The translations under genes were made by a program, and so were the position numbers. From positions 1 through 32,779 of the forward strand of contig JAGLQA010000095.1 of assembly GCA_023137075.1 (NCBI GenBank): 32,779 nt of DNA, written 5' to 3'. Position 1 is the first letter of the stretch, and the number at the start of each line of letters is the position of its first letter. Of the stretch, positions 1 to 6,644 are shown one piece after another. Source of the DNA: Candidatus Aminicenantota bacterium. Its GTDB lineage: Bacteria; Acidobacteriota; Aminicenantia; UBA2199. The notes beneath the pieces are model-generated. The model was not told where the DNA came from. It made no database searches and saw nothing but the letters and a program-made list of their open reading frames with translations.

Positions 1-492
1 CCCCGCAACCTGGGCGACGATATGATTAAAGCCCTGGCCCGGAAAAAAGGTCTCATCCAGATCAATTTTTATTCCGCTTTTTTAGATGAAACATACAAAA
101 AAAGATCCGAGGCAGTGGAACGGAGACTCAAACCGCAAATGGAACAACTGAGAGAAAAACATAAAGATAACCGGAATGCATATTGGAATGCCCTTCTATC
201 CCTGTGGAAAAAACACGGTCCCCCCGCTCCTCCGATTGATGTTCTGATCGACCACATTGATCACATTGTCAAACTTGTAGGCGTCGATAATGTGGGATTG
301 GGTTCCGATTATGACGGGGCCGGAAGTTTTCCGCAAGGATTGGAAGATGTCGGTGGTTTCCCGCTCATCACCTACCACTTGCTTAAAAGAGGTTACCGGG
401 AAGAAGATATAAAAAAAATATTAGGTGGAAATTTCTTGCGCTTTTTTGAAGAGGTCATCGCAGTATCAAAAGCTGCAAAACAAATAAAATAG
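1..492 (+). CDS. Membrane (renal-type) dipeptidase, peptidase M19, C-terminal part
   Basis: This is the 3' end of a gene that enters from the left edge; the frame is open from base 1 and closes with TAG at 492, leaving about 163 residues. The fragment starts with PRNLGDDMIKALA, which matches the M19 pattern (H-x-RN-x-x-D) just after a metal-binding histidine that would lie outside the window. Further on it carries NVGLGSDYDG, the conserved M19 segment with the substrate/metal-site aspartates, and ends with the usual GGNFLRFFEEV helix. Family knowledge: M19 enzymes are di-zinc metallopeptidases that hydrolyse dipeptides. Localisation cannot be judged because the N-terminus is missing. A terminator-like hairpin follows the stop. 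Confidence 0.9.
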   Translation, partial: PRNLGDDMIKALARKKGLIQINFYSAFLDETYKKRSEAVERRLKPQMEQLREKHKDNRNAYWNALLSLWKKHGPPAPPIDVLIDHIDHIVKLVGVDNVGLGSDYDGAGSFPQGLEDVGGFPLITYHLLKRGYREEDIKKILGGNFLRFFEEVIAVSKAAKQIK

Positions 493-512
493 CATAATAA
501 AAACTTTTATTT

Positions 513-531
513 AAAAACCACAGGTTTTTTT
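513..531 (+). terminator. Weak intrinsic terminator after the dipeptidase gene
   Basis: AAAAACC and GGTTTTT form a 7-bp inverted repeat around an ACA loop, directly followed by more Ts. The stem has only two G-C pairs, so the call is tentative, but it sits about 20 bases after the dipeptidase stop, where a terminator is expected. Confidence 0.4.
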
Positions 532-556
532 ATCAAACCGGCAAAAATCCTTGTTC

Positions 557-575
557 ATCCGTGGCACAAACAAAG
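557..575 (+). repeat. Left copy of a 19-nt direct repeat flanking a toxin-antitoxin block
   Basis: ATCCGTGGCACAAACAAAG here matches ATCCATGGCACAAACAAAG at 1544-1562 with one mismatch. The two copies bracket the HicB-like gene and the antitoxin/TumE pair. The motif also resembles the dispersed ATCCGTG-type intergenic sequences I recall from many environmental genomes; that comparison is from memory. Confidence 0.7.
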
Positions 576-604
576 CTCGGATGGCGCAAAACTTGATAAA
601 AAAG

Positions 605-633
605 TTGACATCACGGCAAATATTATATATCCT
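605..633 (+). promoter_or_regulatory. Putative promoter for the HicB-like gene
   Basis: A perfect TTGACA lies at 605-610. A 17-base spacer leads to TATCCT (4 of 6 consensus positions) inside an AT-rich stretch. It is 15 bases upstream of the ATG at 649. The -10 assignment is uncertain because several overlapping AT-rich hexamers exist. Confidence 0.4.
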
Positions 634-648
634 ATAACTGAGGTCAAA

Positions 649-801
649 ATGAAAAATTTTAAATACATTATTTATAAAGAGGGGAAATATTTTGTCTCGC
701 AATGTCTGAATGTGGATATCTCGAGCTTCGGACAGAGTATAGATAAGGCTGTCAAAAATCTTAAAGAGGCATTGGAATTGTATCACGAAAACATTCTATA
801 A
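649..801 (+). CDS. Short HicB-like antitoxin-family protein (orphan)
   Basis: The gene encodes 50 residues, starting at ATG 649 with a TGAGGT ribosome binding site four bases upstream. The protein has the HicB N-terminal pattern: a beta strand (FKYIIYKEGKYFVSQC), then the helix SIDKAVKNLKEALELYHENI, matching the usual T-x-x-EAL-x-NIKEAIELY segment. There is no C-terminal DNA-binding domain (no RHH or HTH), which is typical of the short HicB/UPF0150 class. No HicA-like reading frame is visible in the 150 bases upstream, and the next gene downstream is not HicA-like, so this may be an orphan antitoxin or a stand-alone HicB-fold protein. A different antitoxin-toxin pair follows 24 bases later and may be co-transcribed. 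Confidence 0.75.
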   Translation: MKNFKYIIYKEGKYFVSQCLNVDISSFGQSIDKAVKNLKEALELYHENIL

Positions 802-825
802 TGTTAAAGCAATGAGGAGGTAATC

Positions 826-1122
826 ATGGAAATTGTTATAAAAGACGAGTTAAAAGAAGTTTTTGATAGTACCGGGGTCACTGATATTGCCGCCTTTATC
901 GAGAACGAGGCTATTATGATGCTGTTGACAAAAGAATCGAAGTATCGCACCGAATACAACGTGTTCAAAGATAAATATAAAAGTGAATTTGAAGAATTTG
1001 ATAGAAAAATTAAGGAATCGGGCAAAGAGGATTTCGAAGTTGAAGATGACCTGATGGATTGGGAATTCGCCTACCACGCTTTAAAAAACATAGAAAATAA
1101 AAAAAGGCTGCTCAGTGTTTAA
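826..1122 (+). CDS. Putative antitoxin, partner of TumE/DUF6516 toxin
   Basis: The product is a 98-residue, highly charged protein. The start ATG at 826 has an excellent GAGGAGG ribosome binding site (814-820). The sequence begins with IVIKDELKEVFDSTGVTDIAAFIENEAI, likely a small N-terminal DNA-binding or dimerisation element. It ends in a long acidic/basic helix that includes EFEEFDRKIKESGKEDFE and a DLMDWEFAYHAL segment, resembling the protein usually encoded just upstream of DUF6516 toxins. Its stop overlaps the next gene's start by 8 bases, which suggests translational coupling. Function is inferred from that arrangement; no DNA-binding motif can be proven by eye. Confidence 0.65.
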   Translation: MEIVIKDELKEVFDSTGVTDIAAFIENEAIMMLLTKESKYRTEYNVFKDKYKSEFEEFDRKIKESGKEDFEVEDDLMDWEFAYHALKNIENKKRLLSV

Positions 1123-1462
1123 TATTCTACAAAAATATAATGGAATAATAAAAAATATCGAGATAAAAGCCTATGAATTTGACGAGAACCAGTTAAGAAT
1201 AAAGGTAGTACTTCGGTTATCGGATAAATCTAAATTAATCATTAAGGATTACAAATTCAGCAATAACAAGCGAAAATATGCATACCATTGGATGGACAGC
1301 CAGGGGAAATTAAAAATCCGCTGGGACAATGCTCCTCATTGGGAAGCCATCAGCACATTCCCCCACCACAAACATGTCGGCAGCACGGAGAACCTTCTTC
1401 ATTCCACAGAAACGGATATTGATTCGGTCCTCAATTATATCGAAAAAATCATCCTGGCTTAG
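1115..1462 (+). CDS. TumE-family (DUF6516) toxin of a toxin-antitoxin system
   Basis: The gene encodes 115 residues and starts with GTG at 1115 inside the upstream antitoxin gene (overlap 1115-1122). An AAAAAGG stretch seven bases upstream serves as ribosome binding site. The protein has the family's core in order: a beta-rich N-terminus (IEIKAYEFDENQLRIKVVLRL), YAYHWMDSQGKL around residue 57, IRWDNAPHW around residues 69-76, and FPHHKHVG at 82-89. It then has the C-terminal helix that follows the ST-E-T motif. The clustered His/Trp/Asp residues are the likely active site. The family is annotated as a toxin in type II-like modules; the reaction is not something I can state from the sequence. 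Length is normal and no damage is visible, so the module looks intact. Confidence 0.75.
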   Translation: MFNILQKYNGIIKNIEIKAYEFDENQLRIKVVLRLSDKSKLIIKDYKFSNNKRKYAYHWMDSQGKLKIRWDNAPHWEAISTFPHHKHVGSTENLLHSTETDIDSVLNYIEKIILA

Positions 1463-1543
1463 GGAAAACAAATAGATTCGTATGTTAAAAAATTAAGTTG
1501 GATATTGCATGGATTTTTTTGCAATCTGTGTACCGTCGTGTTA

Positions 1544-1562
1544 ATCCATGGCACAAACAAAG
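1544..1562 (+). repeat. Right copy of the 19-nt direct repeat
   Basis: ATCCATGGCACAAACAAAG pairs with the copy at 557-575 (one mismatch). It lies between the toxin gene and the promoter of the mutase cluster, so the repeats enclose about 1 kb carrying only the toxin-antitoxin-type genes. Confidence 0.7.
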
Positions 1563-1575
1563 GGTGGTTTGGGGC

Positions 1576-1604
1576 TTGACACCCTGTGCTTTTTTTTATA
1601 AGAT
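1576..1604 (+). promoter_or_regulatory. Putative sigma70-type promoter of the mutase cluster
   Basis: A perfect TTGACA (1576-1581) is followed by a 17-base T-rich spacer and TAAGAT (1599-1604). An overlapping TATAAG at 1597-1602 would give a 15-base spacer. The predicted start of transcription is near 1611, at the AAGGA ribosome binding site of the B12-binding subunit gene, so the 5' leader would be very short. Confidence 0.5.
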
Positions 1605-1626
1605 ATTTTCTAAGGAACAAAAAAAT

Positions 1627-2040
1627 ATGAATGAGAAACGTTCAAACAAAAAAAAGCTCAAGGTATTAATCGCAAAACCCGGATTGGATGGGCATGACAG
1701 GGGAGCAAAAGTAGTGATTCACACCCTGAAAGATGCCGGGATGGACGTGGTATATACCGGGCTTCATAATACCGTTGACGAAATCGTAAAAACAGCTTCG
1801 GACGAAAAGGTCGATGTGATCGGCATGTCAATCTATTCCGGGGCCCATCTCCCGCTGAGCAAAAAATTGATGGGCCTGCTGAAGGAAAAAGGCCTCGACG
1901 ATAAATTGGTCCTGATCGGCGGAAACATTCCCCAGGGAGATAGCGAAGCCCTGAAAAGCTATGGCGTTAACGGGGTCTTTCCCACCGGCGCTAACTTAGA
2001 AGAGATCGTAAAGTTTATTAAAGAGAGGGTAAAAGACTAA
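1627..2040 (+). CDS. B12-binding small subunit of an acyl-CoA (methylmalonyl-CoA-type) mutase
   Basis: The gene encodes 137 residues making up a single cobalamin-binding domain. The signature DxHxxG is present as D21-G-H23-D-R-G26, where the histidine replaces dimethylbenzimidazole as lower cobalt ligand. SIYSGAH and VLIGGNIPQ supply the other conserved nucleotide-loop contacts. I chose the ATG at 1627 because AAGGA lies ten bases upstream and the sequence before it (in frame from 1498) has no family similarity and overlaps the promoter. The catalytic subunit starts two bases after the stop. Separate B12 and catalytic subunits are known for isobutyryl-CoA, 2-hydroxyisobutyryl-CoA and archaeal methylmalonyl-CoA mutases. 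Confidence 0.92.
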   Translation: MNEKRSNKKKLKVLIAKPGLDGHDRGAKVVIHTLKDAGMDVVYTGLHNTVDEIVKTASDEKVDVIGMSIYSGAHLPLSKKLMGLLKEKGLDDKLVLIGGNIPQGDSEALKSYGVNGVFPTGANLEEIVKFIKERVKD

Positions 2041-2042
2041 AA

Positions 2043-3692
2043 ATGAGCAATCCGAAAGCGGACGAAATTAAAGAAGTTGTTCTTGAATCGGGCATCCGGG
2101 TAAAACCCGTGTATGGCCCGGGAGACATAAAAGACATAGATTTTGAGAAAGAAATCGGTCTACCCGGCGAATATCCTTTCACCAGGGGAATCCATCCCCT
2201 GATGTACCGGAAACGCCCCTGGACGATGCGCCAGTATTCCGGGTTTGCCGGCGCCGCTGAAACGAACAAGCGGTTCAAGTGGCTGTTAGGCCAGGGGCAA
2301 ACCGCATTGAACGTTGCTTTTGACCTGCCCAGCCAATTGGGTCTGGATTCGGATGATCCGCGAGCAGAAGGAGAAGTCGGCCGGGTGGGAATGGCGATCG
2401 ATACGCTGAAAGACATGGAAGAAGCCTTTGACGGTATCCCCATCGATAAAATCAGCACATCGCTCACGATCAACCCGGTGGCCTCGATAATGATGGCCAT
2501 GTATTTAGTGGCAGCCGAGAAGCACGGTATCCCTCTAGAACAGGTGAGGGGCACCACGCAAAACGATATTTTAAAAGAGTACATCGGCCGGGGAACCTGG
2601 ATCTTTCCGGTGGAACCGTCGATCAGGCTGATCGGTGACATGGTGGAATTCTGTTCTGAAAATGTTCCCAAATTTAATCCCTTCAGTGTCTGCGGTTACC
2701 ACATCCGGGAATCGGGCGCCACCCCGGCCCAGGAGATGGCCTATGCCTTTGAGATCGCCATTGCCTACATCGAGCATATCCTTGAGCGGGGATTGAAGAT
2801 CGATGCCTTTGCCGGCCGGATTGCCTTTAACTTCGACATTCACGGCAACCTGTGGGAACAGGTGGCCAAATTCAGGGCAGGCCGGAGATTGTGGGCGAAA
2901 ATCATCAAAGAACACTTCGGAGCGACGAATCCCCGCTCCATGACCCTGCGCATGATTGCCGGCGGCGGCGGCGGTGGGTTGACCATCGAAGAGCCGGAGA
3001 ATAATATCGTCAGGGGGGCTTACTATGCTTTAATCTCCGCCCTGAGCGGTACACAAACCATGGCCCTTTGTTCCTATGACGAAGCCTACACCATTCCGTC
3101 TAAAAAAGCCGCATTGATTTCGTTGCGGACCATGCAGATATTGGCGGACGAGATGGGGTTGACGGATACGGCGGATCCCGTAGCCGGTTCCTATTACATC
3201 GAATGGCTGACCAAGGAAATAGAAAAGAAAATCGTCGAGCATATGGAAGAGGTCAAAGAGAAAGGCGGTATGATAAAAGCGGTAGAATCGGGCTATATCC
3301 AGGAACAGGTCTCGTACCAGGCTTATCTGTATGAAAAAAAGATTCAATCCGGTGAGATTACAAAAATTGCCGTCAATAAATATATTTCAAAAGATGAAGA
3401 GAATAGGGAAATCGAGTTTCATCCCTATAATACCGGTGCGGCCGGGGAACAGAAAAAACGGCTGCTGGAAGTAAAGGCCGGCCGGAACAGCGGCAAAGTA
3501 AAAGAAGCTTTGGCTGAGTTGAAGAAAGCCGCGCAAACAAAAGAGAACCTGATGCCCTATATTTTGAAAGCTGTCAGGAGTTATGCCACCCTTGGCGAAA
3601 TGACCGGGATTTTCAGAGATGTATTCGGAGAATTCCGTGAACCACACAGCGTGAGCCCCGCAGAAGCGCCCCTGGTTGCCGAAGGTAAGTAA
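2043..3692 (+). CDS. Acyl-CoA mutase catalytic (large) subunit, methylmalonyl-CoA mutase family
   Basis: This 549-residue TIM-barrel mutase subunit lacks the B12 domain, which is encoded separately just upstream. Residues I recognise from methylmalonyl-CoA mutase are kept: the RQYSGF tyrosine (Y65, equivalent to Y89 of the Propionibacterium enzyme), GTTQNDILKE (Q173), the arginine in GRGTWIFP (R183, equivalent to carboxylate-binding R207) and the histidine in GYHIRESGA (H220, equivalent to H244). Keeping Tyr and Arg argues for a dicarboxylyl-CoA substrate rather than isobutyryl-CoA. The canonical RTHSQTSG segment that contacts CoA/substrate is replaced by RMIA followed by six glycines (307-312). 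The substrate is therefore uncertain: methylmalonyl-CoA, ethylmalonyl-CoA or a longer alkyl-dicarboxylyl-CoA. It is the second gene of the cluster. Confidence 0.88.
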   Translation: MSNPKADEIKEVVLESGIRVKPVYGPGDIKDIDFEKEIGLPGEYPFTRGIHPLMYRKRPWTMRQYSGFAGAAETNKRFKWLLGQGQTALNVAFDLPSQLGLDSDDPRAEGEVGRVGMAIDTLKDMEEAFDGIPIDKISTSLTINPVASIMMAMYLVAAEKHGIPLEQVRGTTQNDILKEYIGRGTWIFPVEPSIRLIGDMVEFCSENVPKFNPFSVCGYHIRESGATPAQEMAYAFEIAIAYIEHILERGLKIDAFAGRIAFNFDIHGNLWEQVAKFRAGRRLWAKIIKEHFGATNPRSMTLRMIAGGGGGGLTIEEPENNIVRGAYYALISALSGTQTMALCSYDEAYTIPSKKAALISLRTMQILADEMGLTDTADPVAGSYYIEWLTKEIEKKIVEHMEEVKEKGGMIKAVESGYIQEQVSYQAYLYEKKIQSGEITKIAVNKYISKDEENREIEFHPYNTGAAGEQKKRLLEVKAGRNSGKVKEALAELKKAAQTKENLMPYILKAVRSYATLGEMTGIFRDVFGEFREPHSVSPAEAPLVAEGK

Positions 3693-3728
3693 AATGATAA
3701 AAAATCAGATAAAACTAAAAGTTAACGT

Positions 3729-3752
3729 TTCCCGACCAGGACGAACCGGGAA
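3729..3752 (+). other. Inverted repeat just upstream of the reductase ribosome binding site
   Basis: TTCCCG and CGGGAA form a 6-bp stem around a 12-base loop. It ends two bases before the AAGGAGG ribosome binding site of the gene at 3771. It is not followed by a T run, so it is more likely an RNA-processing or translation-tuning hairpin than a terminator. Confidence 0.35.
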
Positions 3753-3770
3753 TAAGGAGGATTACAACCA

Positions 3771-5720
3771 ATGAAACCTGGAGAAAAGAAATACCCCCAT
3801 ATTTTCCAACCGGGAAATATCGGAAAAATGGAGGTAAAAAACCGCATTAAGTATGCGTCCACCGAGACAAATTTTAATTATGGTGACGGTTTTGTCGCAG
3901 ACAAGGAAGTGGAATATATGGAAGCCCAGGCTCGAGGCGGAGCCGGCATGGTCACCACACAAGGCGCTTACACGGACCCCCGTGGTGAAGGCCAGGGATA
4001 CGTCGGCATGATGGGCATCTGGGATGACAAGTTCATCCCCGGGTTAAAAAAGATAGCCGACGCGATCCATAAACACGACTCCAAAGGAGTACTGCAGTTG
4101 ATGCACTGCGGCCGGGTGGGCGGCATCAACCTGGAATACACGGTCGGACCATCCGGAGTTAAGCAGCGCATCCCCCGGTTCCGGGAACCCGTGGAAATGA
4201 CGATAGACCAAATCAAAACCGCAATCGCAGAGCATATCCAGGGCGCGCGGCGCTGCATTGAAGCCGGTTTTGACGCGGTGGAAATCTCAGGTATTGTCGG
4301 TTACCTGATATCCAATTTTGTTTCCAGCTATACCAATTTGCGTACCGACGAGTACGGCGGATCGGTAGAAGGAAGAGCCAGGTTTATGACCGATATTGTC
4401 AGCGGTATACGCAAGGAAATCGGTCCCGATTACCCGGTTATCATTCGTCTCTGCGCCGATGAACTCCTCAGTGACCGCGGTGGTAATAAACCCGAAGAAT
4501 CGCTGGAAGTGATTAAGCTGGCCGAAAAAGCCGGCGCGGACTGCTTGTCGGTAACTGCCGGCTGGCAGGAATCATCCATCTCGGTAATTTCCCGGGACTG
4601 CCGCATGGGACAGTGGCTCTATTTAGCAAAACGGGTGCGTGAAGCGCTCAAACCGGAAACAAAAGTCTCGATGGCCTACCGGCTGTTCTTACCCGAATAC
4701 CCGGAAGAGGCCATATCGAAAGGCGAGTTGGACTTCTGGGAAATGTGCCGTCCTATGATGGCCGATCCCTTCCTGCCGAATAAAATCCTGGAAGGCCGGC
4801 AGGACGAGATTATCCCCTGTATGGCCTGCAACCTCTGCCTGGCCAGGCTGTTCCGCGATGCCGAGTTAAACTGCATGGTCCGGCCTTCTTTAGGCCACGA
4901 ATCCGAACCGGAATGGGGTTTTTACGGATTCCCCAAAACAGGGCATCCGAAGAAGGTATGGATCATCGGCGCCGGGATCGCCGGGATGCAAGCAGCCGGA
5001 ATAGCCGCCGAAAAAGGGCACAAGGTAACGGTCACTGAGAAGAGCGACCGGGTAGGCGGCCAGGCAGCCACAGCCGCCAAGGGCCCCCATGGCGACGAAG
5101 AATTCATGCGCCTCACCGACTACCTGAAAAGTTATTGTGACCGGGGTAAGGTAACCTTCCAAACGGAAAAAACCGTCACGGAAGAAGATATTAAAAACAG
5201 CGATGCCGATTACATCATCGTTGCCATCGGGGCCGGCCCGAAGAGCGAGCTTCCCGGGGCAGACGGAAAAAATGTGGTCTCCTGCTTAGATGTGATGGAC
5301 GGTAAAGTCGAATACGGCAAGCGCGTGGCTATCCTCGGTTCCGGTGGAGTCGCCATTTCAACGGCCATGTATCTCATTGAGAAAGGCGATTGTGAGATAT
5401 CCTTAGTCCACACCGGTAAGAAGCCCGGGGCCGATGTGAATCCCAGCTACATCTGGCGTTATATGAAGAAGCTCAAGCAAGGGAATGTCAACCGGATCGC
5501 TTTCGCCACACCAAAAGAAATCACCGGCAAAGGCATTCAGGTTGAAACCCCGGAAGGCGAGCAATTGATCGAAGCCGACACGGTTATACTGGCGGATATG
5601 CACCCGGTAAACACGCTTAGCAAAGCCAAAAAGGGCGTGTACACCATTGGCGACGCCATAATTACCCGGCGAGGTAATTCCGCCATCTTAGACGGTTACA
5701 AGATGGGTATGAGGTTATAG
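3771..5720 (+). CDS. Old-yellow-enzyme-type FMN/[4Fe-4S]/FAD enoate (enoyl-CoA) reductase
   Basis: The 649-residue protein has the architecture of 2,4-dienoyl-CoA reductase, 2-enoate reductase and 2-naphthoyl-CoA reductase. An FMN-binding OYE barrel (about 1-345) carries the HxGR motif (H112-C-G-R). A [4Fe-4S] site follows at C350, C353, C356 and C368. An FAD/NAD(P)H domain has GAGIAG at 400-405 and a second dinucleotide motif GSGGV at 523-527. The start ATG has AAGGAGG ten bases upstream. These enzymes reduce C=C bonds conjugated to a carboxylate or thioester. The usual substrate-activating EIHGAHGYL segment reads EISGIVGYL here (residues 171-179), so both histidines are lost. The ferredoxin gene follows after 11 bases. 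The substrate cannot be assigned. Confidence 0.88.
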   Translation: MKPGEKKYPHIFQPGNIGKMEVKNRIKYASTETNFNYGDGFVADKEVEYMEAQARGGAGMVTTQGAYTDPRGEGQGYVGMMGIWDDKFIPGLKKIADAIHKHDSKGVLQLMHCGRVGGINLEYTVGPSGVKQRIPRFREPVEMTIDQIKTAIAEHIQGARRCIEAGFDAVEISGIVGYLISNFVSSYTNLRTDEYGGSVEGRARFMTDIVSGIRKEIGPDYPVIIRLCADELLSDRGGNKPEESLEVIKLAEKAGADCLSVTAGWQESSISVISRDCRMGQWLYLAKRVREALKPETKVSMAYRLFLPEYPEEAISKGELDFWEMCRPMMADPFLPNKILEGRQDEIIPCMACNLCLARLFRDAELNCMVRPSLGHESEPEWGFYGFPKTGHPKKVWIIGAGIAGMQAAGIAAEKGHKVTVTEKSDRVGGQAATAAKGPHGDEEFMRLTDYLKSYCDRGKVTFQTEKTVTEEDIKNSDADYIIVAIGAGPKSELPGADGKNVVSCLDVMDGKVEYGKRVAILGSGGVAISTAMYLIEKGDCEISLVHTGKKPGADVNPSYIWRYMKKLKQGNVNRIAFATPKEITGKGIQVETPEGEQLIEADTVILADMHPVNTLSKAKKGVYTIGDAIITRRGNSAILDGYKMGMRL

Positions 5721-5731
5721 GAGGATAAAAT

Positions 5732-6028
5732 ATGATACCGAAAGTAGATGTGTTTAAATGCGACGGCTGCGGCGTTTGTGTCAAACGCTGTCCCGCCCAT
5801 ATCATGGGCCTGATAAAAAATAAAGCGGCAATCCTGGTCGATTTGTGCGAGGAGTGCGGTATCTGCGCCGAAGTCTGCCCGCTTCATGCCATACATTTCC
5901 GCCTGCCCAACCGGGCGGTTGAGGATATTCATGAGAGCTATATATCTCCCCGGGTAGACCGGCCTACTCCCGGTAATTGGACGGTAGGCGTGTCGCGTGG
6001 ATATGACGGCGAGGGGCATCCCGAATAG
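5732..6028 (+). CDS. Two-cluster [4Fe-4S] ferredoxin-like protein
   Basis: The product has 98 residues. The first cluster motif is C10-x2-C13-x2-C16-x3-C20-P and the second is C39-x2-C42-x2-C45-x3-C49-P, the classical bacterial 2[4Fe-4S] arrangement. About 48 residues follow the clusters, ending in a polar tail without further cysteines; this tail is longer than in a minimal ferredoxin and may dock to a partner. The ATG follows TAGGAGG, which overlaps the stop of the reductase gene, so the two are co-translated. It is probably the electron carrier that links the reductase upstream with the ferredoxin-dependent oxidoreductase downstream (inference). Confidence 0.88.
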   Translation: MIPKVDVFKCDGCGVCVKRCPAHIMGLIKNKAAILVDLCEECGICAEVCPLHAIHFRLPNRAVEDIHESYISPRVDRPTPGNWTVGVSRGYDGEGHPE

Positions 6029-6062
6029 GTTGGATGCATTGTTCCCAAAAGAGTGAACCTGA

Positions 6063-6077
6063 CGCTTTTAGAAAGCG
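6063..6077 (+). other. Small perfect hairpin between ferredoxin and VOC genes
   Basis: CGCTTT and AAAGCG form a 6-bp perfect stem around a 3-base loop. It stands ten bases before the TAGGAGG ribosome binding site of the gene at 6099. There is no T run, so it may mark an mRNA processing or stability site inside the operon. Confidence 0.3.
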
Positions 6078-6098
6078 CCAATAATAGGAGGTTAAAAA

Positions 6099-6515
6099 AT
6101 GAAAGTAAATAGAGTCGATCATATTTGCATTGCGGTAAAAAACTTAGATGAAGCCAGGAAAAAATGGGAGCCCATGTTGGGTAAGGAAAAACCCGATGAT
6201 GAGTATATCGACGAACCGGAAAAAATCAAGGTAGCCCGTTATTATCTCGGTGAAGTGGGTTTTGAATTGATGGAATCCACCACCCCGGACGGCGATGTGG
6301 CAAAATTCATCGAGAAGCGCGGCGAAGGCATCATGCTGCTCTCTTTCAATGTGGACAACACCCGTGAAGCAAAAAAAGAGATGGAGGGCAAGGGATATCC
6401 CTTTATCGGCGGCGCCCGGAAATTCCGCGATTGTGAATTTGCTTTTGTACACCCCAAAGCGACCAACGGTGTGTTGTTGGAATACATCGACGATAAAACC
6501 TCGGGAGCCAGGTAG
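6099..6515 (+). CDS. Methylmalonyl-CoA-epimerase-like VOC-fold protein
   Basis: The 138-residue protein has two VOC (glyoxalase-like) beta-alpha-beta modules. The family's landmarks are N-terminal VDHICIAVKNLDEA, central VGFELMESTTPDGDVAKFIEKRGEG and C-terminal FAFVHPKATNGVLLEYI, as in methylmalonyl-CoA epimerase. The first metal-binding histidine (in DHI) and the last glutamate (in LLEY) are present. The highly conserved GxHHI segment, which gives a metal-ligand histidine, reads GIMLLSF (residues 77-83), so that ligand is lost. The enzyme may act on another acyl-CoA, use another metal geometry or have lost epimerase activity. The start has a TAGGAGG site. Placement next to the mutase supports a role in the same pathway. 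Confidence 0.82.
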   Translation: MKVNRVDHICIAVKNLDEARKKWEPMLGKEKPDDEYIDEPEKIKVARYYLGEVGFELMESTTPDGDVAKFIEKRGEGIMLLSFNVDNTREAKKEMEGKGYPFIGGARKFRDCEFAFVHPKATNGVLLEYIDDKTSGAR

Positions 6516-6562
6516 CAGCAAGAGCAAGAAGAGAATAAATAATCATTTCAATATAAAGACTT

Positions 6563-6570
6563 GTTATAAT
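6563..6570 (+). promoter_or_regulatory. Extended -10 promoter before the fused oxidoreductase gene
   Basis: TGTTATAAT is a perfect extended -10 element (TGn + TATAAT, 6563-6570... the hexamer is 6565-6570). No clear -35 is visible, as is common for extended -10 promoters. It would give a leader of about 70 bases before the ATG at 6645 and could let the oxidoreductase gene be transcribed independently of the genes upstream. Confidence 0.5.
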
Positions 6571-6644
6571 CAAGAGAAACAATTTTAGTTACAACGTTTT
6601 TTTTAAAAATTACTTCCGGATAAAATAAAAGGTGATGAAGAATC

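Noticed and set aside
493..648. HicA toxin gene upstream of the HicB-like gene
   Set aside because: No open frame with HicA features is present on the plus strand; the stretch holds a terminator-like hairpin, a repeat copy and a promoter. A 91-codon minus-strand frame there is opposite the HicB-like gene and shows no similarity.
1498..1626. N-terminal extension of the B12-binding subunit
   Set aside because: The extra 43 codons cover a direct repeat and the promoter, and the ribosome binding site fits the ATG at 1627.
2018..2671. 217-codon open frame on the minus strand inside the mutase gene
   Set aside because: It lies opposite a clearly coding mutase gene and its translation has no recognisable domain; a shadow frame. 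Similar long opposite-strand frames inside the oxidoreductase and glycosidase-like genes were dropped for the same reason.
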